Of a stretch of DNA of 9,601 nucleotides, positions 1 to 6,172 are shown one piece after another. Position 1 is the first letter of the stretch, and the number at the start of each line of letters is the position of its first letter. This DNA is from Deltaproteobacteria bacterium. Its GTDB lineage: Bacteria > Desulfobacterota > Desulfobulbia > Desulfobulbales > VMSU01. A program made the translations under genes and the position numbers. The DNA is taken from the NCBI GenBank assembly GCA_021789795.1, contig JAJYJA010000090.1:1-9601 (forward strand). The letters are read 5' to 3'. Below the pieces are notes generated by a model, which was not told the origin of the DNA, made no database searches, and saw nothing but the letters and a program-made list of their open reading frames with translations.

Positions 1-1326
1 AACACCTGTCCGGTCTGCCTGGGGATGCCGGGCGTCCTGCCGGTCTTGAACCGCACGGTGGTGGAGTTCGCCATGAAGATGGCCCTGGCCACCAACTGCC
101 GGATCAACCGGGAAAACCAGTTCGCCCGCAAGAACTACTTCTACCCCGACCTGCCCAAGGGCTACCAGACCTCCCAGTTCGACCGCCCCATCGCCGAGCA
201 CGGCTGGGTAGACATCGAGGTGGACGGCAAGCCGCGCCGGATCGGCATCACCCGCATCCACATGGAGGAGGACGCCGGGAAATTGGTGCACGACGAGCGG
301 GGCGGGTCGAGCTACGTCGATCTCAACCGGGCGGCGGTGCCGCTGATCGAGATCGTCAGCGAGCCGGACATCCGCTCCCCCGAGGAGGCGGCGGCCTATC
401 TCCGCAAACTGCACGCCATCCTCCGCTACCTCGACATCTGCGACGGCAACATGCAGGAGGGCAGCTTCCGCTGCGACGCCAACATCTCGCTCCGGCCGGT
501 GGGCGAAAGCAAATTCGGCACCCGCACCGAGCTCAAGAACATGAACTCCTTCCGCAACGTCCAGCGGGCATTGGAGTACGAGATCCGCCGCCAGCGCGAC
601 CGGCTCTTGGACGGCGAGACCATCGTCCAGGAGACCCTGCTCTGGGACCCGGACAGAAACGTCACCAACTCCATGCGCGGCAAGGAGGAGGCCCACGACT
701 ACCGCTACTTCCCCGACCCCGACCTCATCCCCATCGTCATCGACGAACCCTGGCTGGAGCGGACGCGAGCCAGCCTGCCCGAGCTGCCGGACGAGCGCCA
801 GCGCCGTTTTATCGAGTCCTTAAGCCTGCCGGAATACGATGCCGGGGTGCTGACCGCGGCCAAGGAGCTGGCCGATTACTTCGAGGCGGCCCTGGCCGGC
901 TACCCGCACCCCAAGAAGCTCGCCAACTGGATAATGACCGAGCTGATGCGCGAGTTCAAGGGCGAGATCGGCGAGGATATCGCCGCCTGCCAGGTACGCC
1001 CGCAAGACCTGGCCGCCCTGCTGGCATTGATCGATTCCGGCCAGATCAGTGGCAAGATCGCCAAGGCCGTCTTTGCCGAGATGCTGGCCACCGGCCAGGC
1101 GCCGGAGGCCATCGTCAAGGAAAAGGGGCTGAGCCAGATGAGCGACGCGGGGGATTTAGTCCAGGCGGTGCGCGACATCCTGGCCAAGAACCCGGAGCAG
1201 GTGGCGCAATTCAAGGAGGGCAAGACCAAGGTCATGGGTTTCTTCGTCGGCCAGCTCATGAAACAGACCCAAGGCCGGGCCAACCCGCAACTGGCCAACG
1301 ACCTGTTCTTGCAGGAGCTGGGCTAG
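1..1326 (+). CDS. gatB: Aspartyl/glutamyl-tRNA(Asn/Gln) amidotransferase subunit B, 5'-truncated by the window edge
   Basis: GatB is the kinase/transamidation subunit of the cytoplasmic GatCAB complex, which converts Glu-tRNA(Gln) and/or Asp-tRNA(Asn) to the amidated form. The reading frame is open from base 1, with 441 residues visible; the family is usually about 475-500, so some 35-55 N-terminal residues lie outside the window. The visible part opens with NTCPVCLGMPGVLPVLN, which holds the second CxxC half of the GatB zinc site. Then come RIHMEEDAGKLVHD, VDLNRAAVPLIEIVSEPD, the CDGNMQEGSFRCDANISLRP stretch, GTRTELKNMNSF and HDYRYFPDPDL. The C-terminal third is the YqeY-like tRNA-binding tail, ending in the usual GKTKVMGFFVGQLMKQT and a leucine-rich end, so the 3' end is intact. 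The start must be upstream of the window; the first ATG at 25 is internal. A 47-bp gap with a small hairpin separates it from radC. Confidence 0.97.
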   Translation, partial: NTCPVCLGMPGVLPVLNRTVVEFAMKMALATNCRINRENQFARKNYFYPDLPKGYQTSQFDRPIAEHGWVDIEVDGKPRRIGITRIHMEEDAGKLVHDERGGSSYVDLNRAAVPLIEIVSEPDIRSPEEAAAYLRKLHAILRYLDICDGNMQEGSFRCDANISLRPVGESKFGTRTELKNMNSFRNVQRALEYEIRRQRDRLLDGETIVQETLLWDPDRNVTNSMRGKEEAHDYRYFPDPDLIPIVIDEPWLERTRASLPELPDERQRRFIESLSLPEYDAGVLTAAKELADYFEAALAGYPHPKKLANWIMTELMREFKGEIGEDIAACQVRPQDLAALLALIDSGQISGKIAKAVFAEMLATGQAPEAIVKEKGLSQMSDAGDLVQAVRDILAKNPEQVAQFKEGKTKVMGFFVGQLMKQTQGRANPQLANDLFLQELG

Positions 1327-1331
1327 GGGGA

Positions 1332-1353
1332 GACAGGCACCGGCCCGCCTGTC
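1332..1353 (+). other. Short hairpin in the gatB-radC gap
   Basis: GACAGGC at 1332-1338 is the exact reverse complement of GCCTGTC at 1347-1353, leaving an 8-base loop. It starts 6 bp after the gatB stop. No T tract follows on either strand, so it is not a convincing factor-independent terminator. It could be a weak pause, an mRNA-stabilising 3' stem, or chance in GC-rich DNA. Confidence 0.3.
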
Positions 1354-1373
1354 ACTTCCCACCGGCAAGACCC

Positions 1374-2102
1374 ATGGACAAGACCGACTGGCAAGAGAAG
1401 GGCGCCGGCCACCGCCAGCGGCTGCGCGACAAGTTTCTCGCCCACGGTATCGAGGCCTTCACCGACGCCGAGGTGCTGGAGCTGCTCCTGACCATGGGCA
1501 CCCCCCGCAAGGATTGCAAGGAGGAGGCCCGCGCCCTGCTCGCCGCCTTCGGCACCCTGGCCGGGGTGTTGGAGGCGGCCCCGGTCCAACTCCAGCAGAC
1601 GCCGGGGGTGGGGGAGAAGAACGCCTACGCCATCCGCTTCATCCAGGGGGTGGCCAGGCGCTACCTGCGCCAGCGACTGGCGGCCAAGGAGTATCTCCGC
1701 TCCTCCCGGGAGGTGGCCGACTACCTGGTTCATGCCCTGCGCGACTTAAAGCGCGAGGTGCTGATGGCCATCTTTCTCGACGCCAGCCACGCCATCATCG
1801 ATACCGAGGTGGTGGCCGAGGGGACGCTCACCAGCAGCACCGTCTATCCCCGCGAGCTGATCAAACCCGCCCTGGCCCGCCACGCCGCGGCCCTGGTCAT
1901 CGCCCACAACCACCCCTCCGGCAACCCGTCCCCCTCTGCCGAAGACCGCCGCCTGACCCGCCACCTCTACCTGGCCCTGTCCCTGGTCGGCATCCGGCTG
2001 CTGGATCACCTGATCGTGGCCGGCTCCGAGCCGCCGTACAGCTTCGCCGACCACGGGCTAATCAGCGAGATCGCCAGCGACTGCGCCGCCCTGCTCGGCT
2101 GA
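1374..2102 (+). CDS. radC: RadC-family JAB/MPN-domain protein
   Basis: The product is 242 residues, the usual RadC length. An N-terminal helix-hairpin-helix region (about residues 12-85, with LQQTPGVGEKNAYAIRF as its HhH signature) precedes a JAB/MPN+ metalloprotease-like domain (about 110-235). The metal-site residues are visible: E149 in VVAEGTLTSS, then H178 and H180 in HNHPSG and D191 in the following SPSAED, matching the JAMM pattern HxHx10D. RadC was once linked to DNA repair, but that phenotype was withdrawn for E. coli, and the substrate of the family remains unknown. The ATG at 1374 gives a normal N-terminus (MDKTDWQEKGAGHRQRLRDK); no strong Shine-Dalgarno precedes it. Its TGA shares one base with the ATG of hemW, so the two are probably co-translated. 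Confidence 0.95.
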   Translation: MDKTDWQEKGAGHRQRLRDKFLAHGIEAFTDAEVLELLLTMGTPRKDCKEEARALLAAFGTLAGVLEAAPVQLQQTPGVGEKNAYAIRFIQGVARRYLRQRLAAKEYLRSSREVADYLVHALRDLKREVLMAIFLDASHAIIDTEVVAEGTLTSSTVYPRELIKPALARHAAALVIAHNHPSGNPSPSAEDRRLTRHLYLALSLVGIRLLDHLIVAGSEPPYSFADHGLISEIASDCAALLG

Positions 2103-3238
2103 TGGACGGCCCGGGGCTCTATATCCACATCCCCTTCTGCCGCACCAAGTGCGGCTACTGCGCCTTCGACTCCCAGCCCTGGCCGGGAGAGGGGCCGGAG
2201 GACTATCTCCAGGCCCTGCTTCAGGAGCTGCAACAGGCGGCAGCGGGCTGGGGCCAGGGGCGGCGCTTCGCCTCGCTCTTCGTGGGCGGCGGCACCCCCA
2301 CCATCTACCGCGGCCCGGCCCTGGCCGAGCTGCTGGTCAACTGCCGCGAGCGTTTCGCGTGGGTCGAAAACCCGGAGATCACCCTGGAGTGCAACCCCAA
2401 CACCGTTACCGCCGACGATCTGAGCCGCTGCCGGGCCGCCGGGGCCAACCGTTTGAGCCTGGGGGTGCAGTCCTTCTCCGACCGGCTGCTTAAACGGCTG
2501 GGGCGCAGCCACACCGCCACCCAGGCCCGGCAGGCGGTGATTAAGGCCCGGCAGGCGGGATTTGCCAACCTGAATCTCGACCTGATCTACGGCCTGCCCG
2601 GCCAAACGAGCACGGATTGGCGCCAGAGCCTGCAAGCCGCCCTGGCCCTGGAACCGGAGCATCTGGCCCTCTACGAGCTGAGCGTCGAGCCCGGCACCCC
2701 CTTCCACGCCCAGCGGACCGCAGGAAAACTCGTCCTGCCGGAAGACGACCGGGTGGCCGAGATGGCGGAGCTGGCCAACGAGCTGCTTTTCGCCCACGGC
2801 TACCGGCGCTACGAGATCTCCAACTACGCCCGGCCGGGCTTCGCCTGCCGCCACAACCTGAACTACTGGGAAAACGGCCCCTACCTGGGCCTGGGGGCGG
2901 GGGCGGTCTCGTCGTTTGACGGCCTGCGCTTGAAAAACCTGCCCCCTCCCGATCAATACCAGGCGCGGATCACCGCCGGATTGCCGGCTTTTTTGGAGGG
3001 AGAGGCCCTGAGTCTGGAGGCCTCCTTCCGGGAGACGGTGATCCTGGGGCTCAGGATGCTCGCCGGGGTGAACCTGGCCGCGCTCCACGAACGCTACGGC
3101 CTTGACCCGCTCGCCTATTACGGCCCGGCGCTGCCCCGCTTAAAGGCGCAAGGCCTGGTGGATTACGACCACCTGCGGCTGTGGCTGACCGCCCGGGCGC
3201 TGCCGGTGGCCAACCAGGTCTTGTCCCTGCTGGTGTGA
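2102..3238 (+). CDS. hemW: Radical SAM heme chaperone HemW (oxygen-independent coproporphyrinogen oxidase-like)
   Basis: The product is 378 residues, typical for HemW. The radical SAM iron-sulfur motif is near the N-terminus: C13-x3-C17-x2-C20 in PFCRTKCGYCAF. The residue two after C20 is Phe, not the extra Cys seen in true HemN, which supports HemW, a heme-binding chaperone, over the coproporphyrinogen dehydrogenase. GGGTPT (62-67) is the SAM-binding glycine motif; LECNPNT, RLSLGVQSF (ending at 125) and NLDLIYGLPGQT follow, and the C-terminal HemN_C domain contains RYEISNYARPG, CRHNLNYW and YLGLGAGA. The ATG at 2102 overlaps the radC stop (TGATG) and puts the CxxxCxxC motif at the normal distance from the start; upstream in-frame sequence is the wrong frame of radC. 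It ends 5 bp from the convergent ispDF stop. Calling it HemW rather than HemN is family-based inference. Confidence 0.93.
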   Translation: MDGPGLYIHIPFCRTKCGYCAFDSQPWPGEGPEDYLQALLQELQQAAAGWGQGRRFASLFVGGGTPTIYRGPALAELLVNCRERFAWVENPEITLECNPNTVTADDLSRCRAAGANRLSLGVQSFSDRLLKRLGRSHTATQARQAVIKARQAGFANLNLDLIYGLPGQTSTDWRQSLQAALALEPEHLALYELSVEPGTPFHAQRTAGKLVLPEDDRVAEMAELANELLFAHGYRRYEISNYARPGFACRHNLNYWENGPYLGLGAGAVSSFDGLRLKNLPPPDQYQARITAGLPAFLEGEALSLEASFRETVILGLRMLAGVNLAALHERYGLDPLAYYGPALPRLKAQGLVDYDHLRLWLTARALPVANQVLSLLV

Positions 3239-3239
3239 A

Positions 3240-3251
3240 GGCCTTAAGGCC
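3240..3251. other. 12-bp perfect palindrome at the hemW/ispDF convergent junction
   Basis: GGCCTTAAGGCC is its own reverse complement. It starts just after the hemW TGA and includes the ispDF TAA. With no central loop and no flanking T tract it does not look like a bidirectional terminator, though no other terminator is visible in this 5-bp intergenic gap. Confidence 0.5.
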
Positions 3252-4443
3252 GTTCCCTGGGGAGCAACAAGGCCACGGCGTGGCAGGCGATGCCCTCCTC
3301 CCGCCCGGCAAATCCCATGCCCTCGGTGGTGGTGGCCTTGAGGTTGATGGCCTCGGGCGCCACCTGGCAGACCGCCGCCAGCCGGGCCCGCATCTCGGCC
3401 AGGAAGGGGGCGAGTTTCGGGCGCTGGGCCACCACCGTGAGATCGGCGTTGCCCACCGCCCAGCCCCGCGCCGTGGCCAGCTCCACGACCTGGGCCAGGA
3501 GCCTTAGGCTGTCGATGCCCGCGTAGCGGGGGTCGGTGTCCGGGAAGTGCCGGCCAATATCGCCCAGGCCCAAGGCCCCCAGCAGGGCGTCGCAGAGGGC
3601 GTGGGTTAGGGCGTCGGCGTCGGAGTGCCCCAGAAGCCCGGTGGGATGGGGAATCAACACCCCGCCCAGGATCAGGGCCCGGCCCGGCACCAGGCGGTGG
3701 GCGTCGTAGCCATGCCCGATGCGTGGGGGCGGCGTCTTGCCTTCTTTCGCGACGAGCAGGGCCTCGGCCATCGCCATGTCCTCCCAAACGGTAATCTTGA
3801 GGTTGTCCTCCGAGCCCGTAACTACCGCCACCGGGCAGCCGATCCGCTCCAGAAGCGAGCTTTCATCGGTGCCCCTGAATCCCTCCCGGGCCGCGGCCTC
3901 GTAAGCCTGACGGAGCAGGGCAAGACGGGCGGCCTGGGGGGTCTGGGCCCGCCAGAGGGGACGGCGATCCACGGTGCCCGCCACCCGTCCCTCGGCCACC
4001 GACTTGATGGTGTCCTTGACCGGCACCGCAACGATGGCCGCCCCGTCCCGCCCGGCGGCCGCAAGACAGGCGCGGATCAGTTCCGGGTCCACCAGGGGAC
4101 GCGCCCCGTCGTGCACCAAGACCAGCTCGATACCGGCAGGCAAGGCGTTTAGCCCGGCCAGCACCGACTCCTGCCGGGTGGCGCCGCCGACGGTCAACCG
4201 GCAGCGCCCGGCCAGACCGTGACGGGCCAGCATCTGGGCCCCGGCCTCAAGATGCTCGGCAGGCAGGGTCAGGACGATGGCCGTCAGGCAATCGGCCCGC
4301 AGACAGGCATCCAGGGCGCGGATCAATACCGGACGACCGCCCAGGGGCAGAAACTGCTTGGGGCCAGGGCCACCCAGGCGACGGCCCACCCCACCGGCGG
4401 TGATGATGGCGGCGGCGGGCGGCAGGTTTTCGGGCTTAGACAT
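3244..4443 (-). CDS. ispDF: Bifunctional IspD-IspF: 2-C-methyl-D-erythritol 4-phosphate cytidylyltransferase / 2,4-cyclodiphosphate synthase
   Basis: The 399-residue product fuses two enzymes of the cytosolic MEP isoprenoid pathway. IspD (about 1-232) makes CDP-methylerythritol from MEP and CTP; IspF (about 240-399) cyclises CDP-ME 2-phosphate to MEcPP. IspE, the step between, is not in the window. IspD motifs: AAIITAGGVGRRLGGPGPKQ (11-30, CTP loop), GGATRQESV (86-94), VHDGARP (110-116, with D112) and a TDESSLLE segment near 192. IspF motifs: RIGHGYDAHRL with metal ligands D247 and H249, LGHSDADALTHAL with H281 as the third ligand, HFPDTDP, NADLTVVAQRPKL and ATTTEGMGFAGREEG near the end. The linker KEGKTPPP (233-240) is short. 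The ATG at 4443 gives a normal IspD N-terminus but lacks a Shine-Dalgarno; the leader is only about 54 bp from the rnpB terminator and consists of a dispersed repeat. Confidence 0.96.
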   Translation of the reverse strand: MSKPENLPPAAAIITAGGVGRRLGGPGPKQFLPLGGRPVLIRALDACLRADCLTAIVLTLPAEHLEAGAQMLARHGLAGRCRLTVGGATRQESVLAGLNALPAGIELVLVHDGARPLVDPELIRACLAAAGRDGAAIVAVPVKDTIKSVAEGRVAGTVDRRPLWRAQTPQAARLALLRQAYEAAAREGFRGTDESSLLERIGCPVAVVTGSEDNLKITVWEDMAMAEALLVAKEGKTPPPRIGHGYDAHRLVPGRALILGGVLIPHPTGLLGHSDADALTHALCDALLGALGLGDIGRHFPDTDPRYAGIDSLRLLAQVVELATARGWAVGNADLTVVAQRPKLAPFLAEMRARLAAVCQVAPEAINLKATTTEGMGFAGREEGIACHAVALLLPRERP

Positions 4444-4491
4444 TGATGATCACGCAAAAAGACAGCCGATGGCTAAGCAAAAGGGCCGAAA
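4443..4491 (+). repeat. Dispersed repeat, copy A (ispDF leader)
   Basis: Aligns without gaps to 7458-7506 at 41 of 49 positions. The core 4463-4489 differs from 7478-7504 at one base only: CAGCCGATGGCTAAGCAA, one variable base, then AGGGCCGA. On the plus strand an ATG at 4446 opens a frame encoding MITQKDSRWLSKRAEK, against MLSPKGSRWLSNRAE in copy B. The core holds the small inverted repeat AGCC-GAT-GGCT. Read on the minus strand, this copy forms almost the whole 5' leader of ispDF and abuts its start codon. Its identity is unknown: it could be a small structured RNA or regulatory element, a decayed mobile-element end, or a tiny ORF. Confidence 0.8.
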
Positions 4492-4530
4492 AGACTAGCC
4501 CCGGCGGCCTGGGAGTCGCGCCGCCGGGGC
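4488..4530 (-). terminator. Factor-independent terminator of rnpB
   Basis: GCCCCGGCGGC (4498-4508) and GCCGCCGGGGC (4520-4530) form an 11-bp perfect GC stem with an 11-base loop. On the minus strand it is followed by TAGTCTTTTC, a short imperfect U tract. It lies 17 bp beyond the 3' arm of the rnpB P1 helix, the right place to end that transcript. The modest U tract may allow read-through into ispDF, whose start codon is about 45 bp further on. Confidence 0.75.
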
Positions 4531-4547
4531 CGGGGATAGATAAAACA

Positions 4548-4912
4548 GGGGGAGTGGGTTGTAAGCCGAATTCTGTACCCCGTCCCGAGGGGCGGGGCCA
4601 TGATCATTTCTCTGGGAGGCCAGTCGCCTGGCCCCTCTTGCGATCTACCCGGAAACGTCGGACGGGCCGTCCTCAAGTGTTTCCCTATTTGATTTTGCTC
4701 CAGGTGGGGTTTGCCGTGCCCTGCCGGTCACCCGGCAGGCGGTGAGCTCTTACCTCGCCGTTTCACCCTTACCCAGGCCAAAGGCCGGGGCGGTCTGTTT
4801 TCTGTGGCACTTTCCTCGGGGTTGCCCCCAGTTCGGGTTACGAACCACCTTGCCCTGCGGAGTTCGGACTTTCCTCTGGCCGGACGGCCAGCGATCATGC
4901 GCCCACTCCCCC
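4548..4912 (-). ncRNA. rnpB: RNase P RNA, bacterial type A
   Basis: This is the catalytic RNA that removes 5' leaders from pre-tRNAs. On the minus strand the ends pair perfectly as helix P1: GGGGGAGTGGG at the 5' end (4912-4902) and CCCACTCCCCC at the 3' end (4558-4548), giving about 365 nt. Conserved blocks appear in the right order: AGAGGAAAGTCC (CR-I/P4 5' strand), CCACAGAAA, GGTAAGAGCTCACCG, the GGAGCAAAATCAAATAGGG segment before P15, AGAAATGATCATGG (CR-IV) and ACAGAATTCGGCTTAC (CR-V/P4 3' strand). The 5' end lies about 35 bp beyond the RNase HI stop, and a GC hairpin terminator follows the 3' end. Open reading frames on both strands here are by-products of the RNA. The loop normally carrying the GGU that pairs with tRNA CCA reads GAGGACGG, so I cannot place that motif with confidence. 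Confidence 0.97.
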
Positions 4913-4925
4913 AAACGTCATCAAA

Positions 4926-4954
4926 AATATACAACTAAATCAACATGTTAAACG
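4926..4954 (-). promoter_or_regulatory. rnpB: Possible rnpB promoter
   Basis: The rnhA-rnpB gap is a conspicuously AT-rich island in GC-rich DNA. On the minus strand it contains TATATT (4931-4926), a good -10 hexamer, with a poor -35 (GTTTAA, 4953-4948) about 16 bp upstream. The -10 ends 13 nt before the P1 helix, farther than usual, so the transcript would carry a few extra 5' bases or the true start differs. Co-transcription with the upstream genes is the alternative. Confidence 0.35.
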
Positions 4955-5442
4955 GCATTATCCCTAAAAAGACCCGTCTGGCCCGCCGCCGGGCCCCGGC
5001 TGTCGTCCGGCTCCTTGCCCCGGTCATCGATCCCCTGGTTGGCCATCTGGTCTGCCCTGCGGTTCTGGGCCCGGGGGACATGGCGCACCGTGTGCCGGGC
5101 AAAACCGGCCAGCTCGGCCCGGGCCTGAACAAAGAGGGGCTTGAGCCGTTCGTTCTTCACCCGGTAACGACCCGAGAGCTGGTGCACAATAAGCTCGGAG
5201 TCGAGGGAGACGGCCACCTCGCCGCCCCCCAGCCGCCGGGCCTCCCGCAGCCCGAATATCAGGGCCTGATACTCGGCCTCGTTGTTGGTGCAGCGCCCCA
5301 GGAACTTGGAGGCCGCCAGCAACTCCCGGCCCTCCTGGTCGAGGATCTGAATCCCGGCCCCGGCCAGGCCGGGGTTGCCCCGGGAGGCGCCATCGGTAAA
5401 GAGCGCTAGTTTGAGCCCCGCCGCCGGTTCTAGGTGGTTCAT
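4948..5442 (-). CDS. rnhA: Ribonuclease HI family protein
   Basis: The 164-residue product degrades the RNA strand of RNA-DNA hybrids in the cytoplasm. All four acidic active-site residues are visible: D17 in LFTDGASRGNPG, E57 in TNNEAEYQAL, D81 in VSLDSELIVHQLSG and D131 in RRADQMANQ. The SELIVHQLSGRYRVKN segment and the HVPRxxNRRAD ending are typical of the short, compact RNase HI-like family found in many bacteria and archaea, rather than of E. coli RnhA itself, which has a basic protrusion that is not obvious here. About 25 residues rich in Gly, Asp and Arg follow the catalytic domain. The ATG overlaps the upstream zinc-ribbon gene stop as ATGA, and GAGGAG just before it is a good ribosome-binding site, so translation is coupled. 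The rnhA symbol is functional inference; the subfamily may be named differently. Confidence 0.92.
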   Translation of the reverse strand: MNHLEPAAGLKLALFTDGASRGNPGLAGAGIQILDQEGRELLAASKFLGRCTNNEAEYQALIFGLREARRLGGGEVAVSLDSELIVHQLSGRYRVKNERLKPLFVQARAELAGFARHTVRHVPRAQNRRADQMANQGIDDRGKEPDDSRGPAAGQTGLFRDNAV

Positions 5443-6158
5443 CTCTCCTCGGTTTCCGGCTGGTGATACATCATCCGGTTACAGGTCGGGCAGGTCAAAA
5501 GTTCCTGCTCCCGCAGGAGCTGGTTGAACATCTGGGGCGGGATGTTCATGTTGCAGCCCCGGCAGACCCCCCTGGTCACCCCAGTCACCGCCAGACCGTT
5601 GCGCTTGGCCCGCAGCATCTCGTAGCGGGAAAGGTACTTGCTGTCCACCTTCTTGGCCTGGGTATCGCGGGAGACGGTGATCTCCCGCTTGTCCGCCTCC
5701 AGTCGCCGGGCCTCCTCGCTCACCCGCTTGGCGTCCGCCTCCAGTTCCTGCTCCTGCTCGGCGCAACGCTGTCCCAACTCCTCGATTTTTTTCTGAATCA
5801 GCTCGGACTGTTCAAGGAGCAGGCTCAGCTCCTCCTCCCGCTGCTGGGTCAAGGTCTTGGTGTCCTCGATCTCCTTCAGGATGCTCTGGTACTCGCGGTT
5901 GGTCTGGATGCTCATCAACTTGGCCTGCCGGTCCTTCAGCCGCTCGCCCTCGTCGGCTAGCGTGGCCTCCAGTTCCCGGCGGCGCTTCTCGCCCAGCTCG
6001 AACTGCTCCTGATAATCGGCGATGGCGGCCTGGTTCTGTTCGATCTGGCGGCGCTTTTTTTCCAGCTCCTCATGCCCGTCGGCCATCCGTTCATCGATCT
6101 TCTGCACCTCCAGGTCAATGGCCTGGAGGTCCATCAAATTTTTGATTGCCTCTTTCAA
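5439..6158 (-). CDS. Coiled-coil protein with C-terminal C4-type zinc ribbon (DUF164/CdsZ-like)
   Basis: The 239-residue product has a long, highly charged N-terminal coiled coil (about residues 8-165, rich in Glu, Lys, Arg and Gln, with no hydrophobic membrane segment or signal peptide) and a zinc ribbon with C199 and C202 (VCRGC) and C223 and C226 (LTCPTC). This is the PF02591 architecture, often found next to nif3. Chlamydial CdsZ is a member reported to contact sigma-54 and type III secretion parts, but the role in free-living bacteria is unclear, and I assign none. The start is TTG at 6158: a Shine-Dalgarno AAGAGG lies 8 nt upstream and overlaps the nif3 stop. The first in-frame ATG (residue 9) lacks a well-placed site. 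It starts 12 bp after nif3 and ends in an ATGA overlap with the RNase HI gene. Confidence 0.92.
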   Translation of the reverse strand: MKEAIKNLMDLQAIDLEVQKIDERMADGHEELEKKRRQIEQNQAAIADYQEQFELGEKRRRELEATLADEGERLKDRQAKLMSIQTNREYQSILKEIEDTKTLTQQREEELSLLLEQSELIQKKIEELGQRCAEQEQELEADAKRVSEEARRLEADKREITVSRDTQAKKVDSKYLSRYEMLRAKRNGLAVTGVTRGVCRGCNMNIPPQMFNQLLREQELLTCPTCNRMMYHQPETEER

Positions 6159-6166
6159 TGTCCGTA

Positions 6167-6172
6167 CCTCTT
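6167..6172 (-). promoter_or_regulatory. Ribosome-binding site that fixes a TTG start
   Basis: AAGAGG on the minus strand, sharing bases with the TAA stop of nif3, sits 8 nt before the TTG at 6158-6156. It decides in favour of TTG over the ATG eight codons downstream for the zinc-ribbon gene. Confidence 0.65.

Noticed and set aside
1514..2101. Upstream in-frame extension of hemW through radC
   Set aside because: It is the +1 shadow frame of radC (Pro/Arg/Gly-rich). The HemW family begins at the radical SAM motif just after the ATG at 2102.
2006..3088. 360-codon open frame on the minus strand opposite hemW
   Set aside because: It is antisense to a clear HemW with intact motifs. The predicted protein is Gly/Gln/Val-rich with no recognisable domain; long antisense frames are expected in GC-rich genes.
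3140..3787. 215-codon minus-strand frame inside ispDF
   Set aside because: An out-of-frame shadow of ispDF composed mostly of Arg, Pro and Gly, with no family features.
4443..4951. Several 60-100 codon frames on both strands between ispDF and the RNase HI gene
   Set aside because: They translate the RNase P RNA gene, whose conserved blocks and paired ends account for the sequence.
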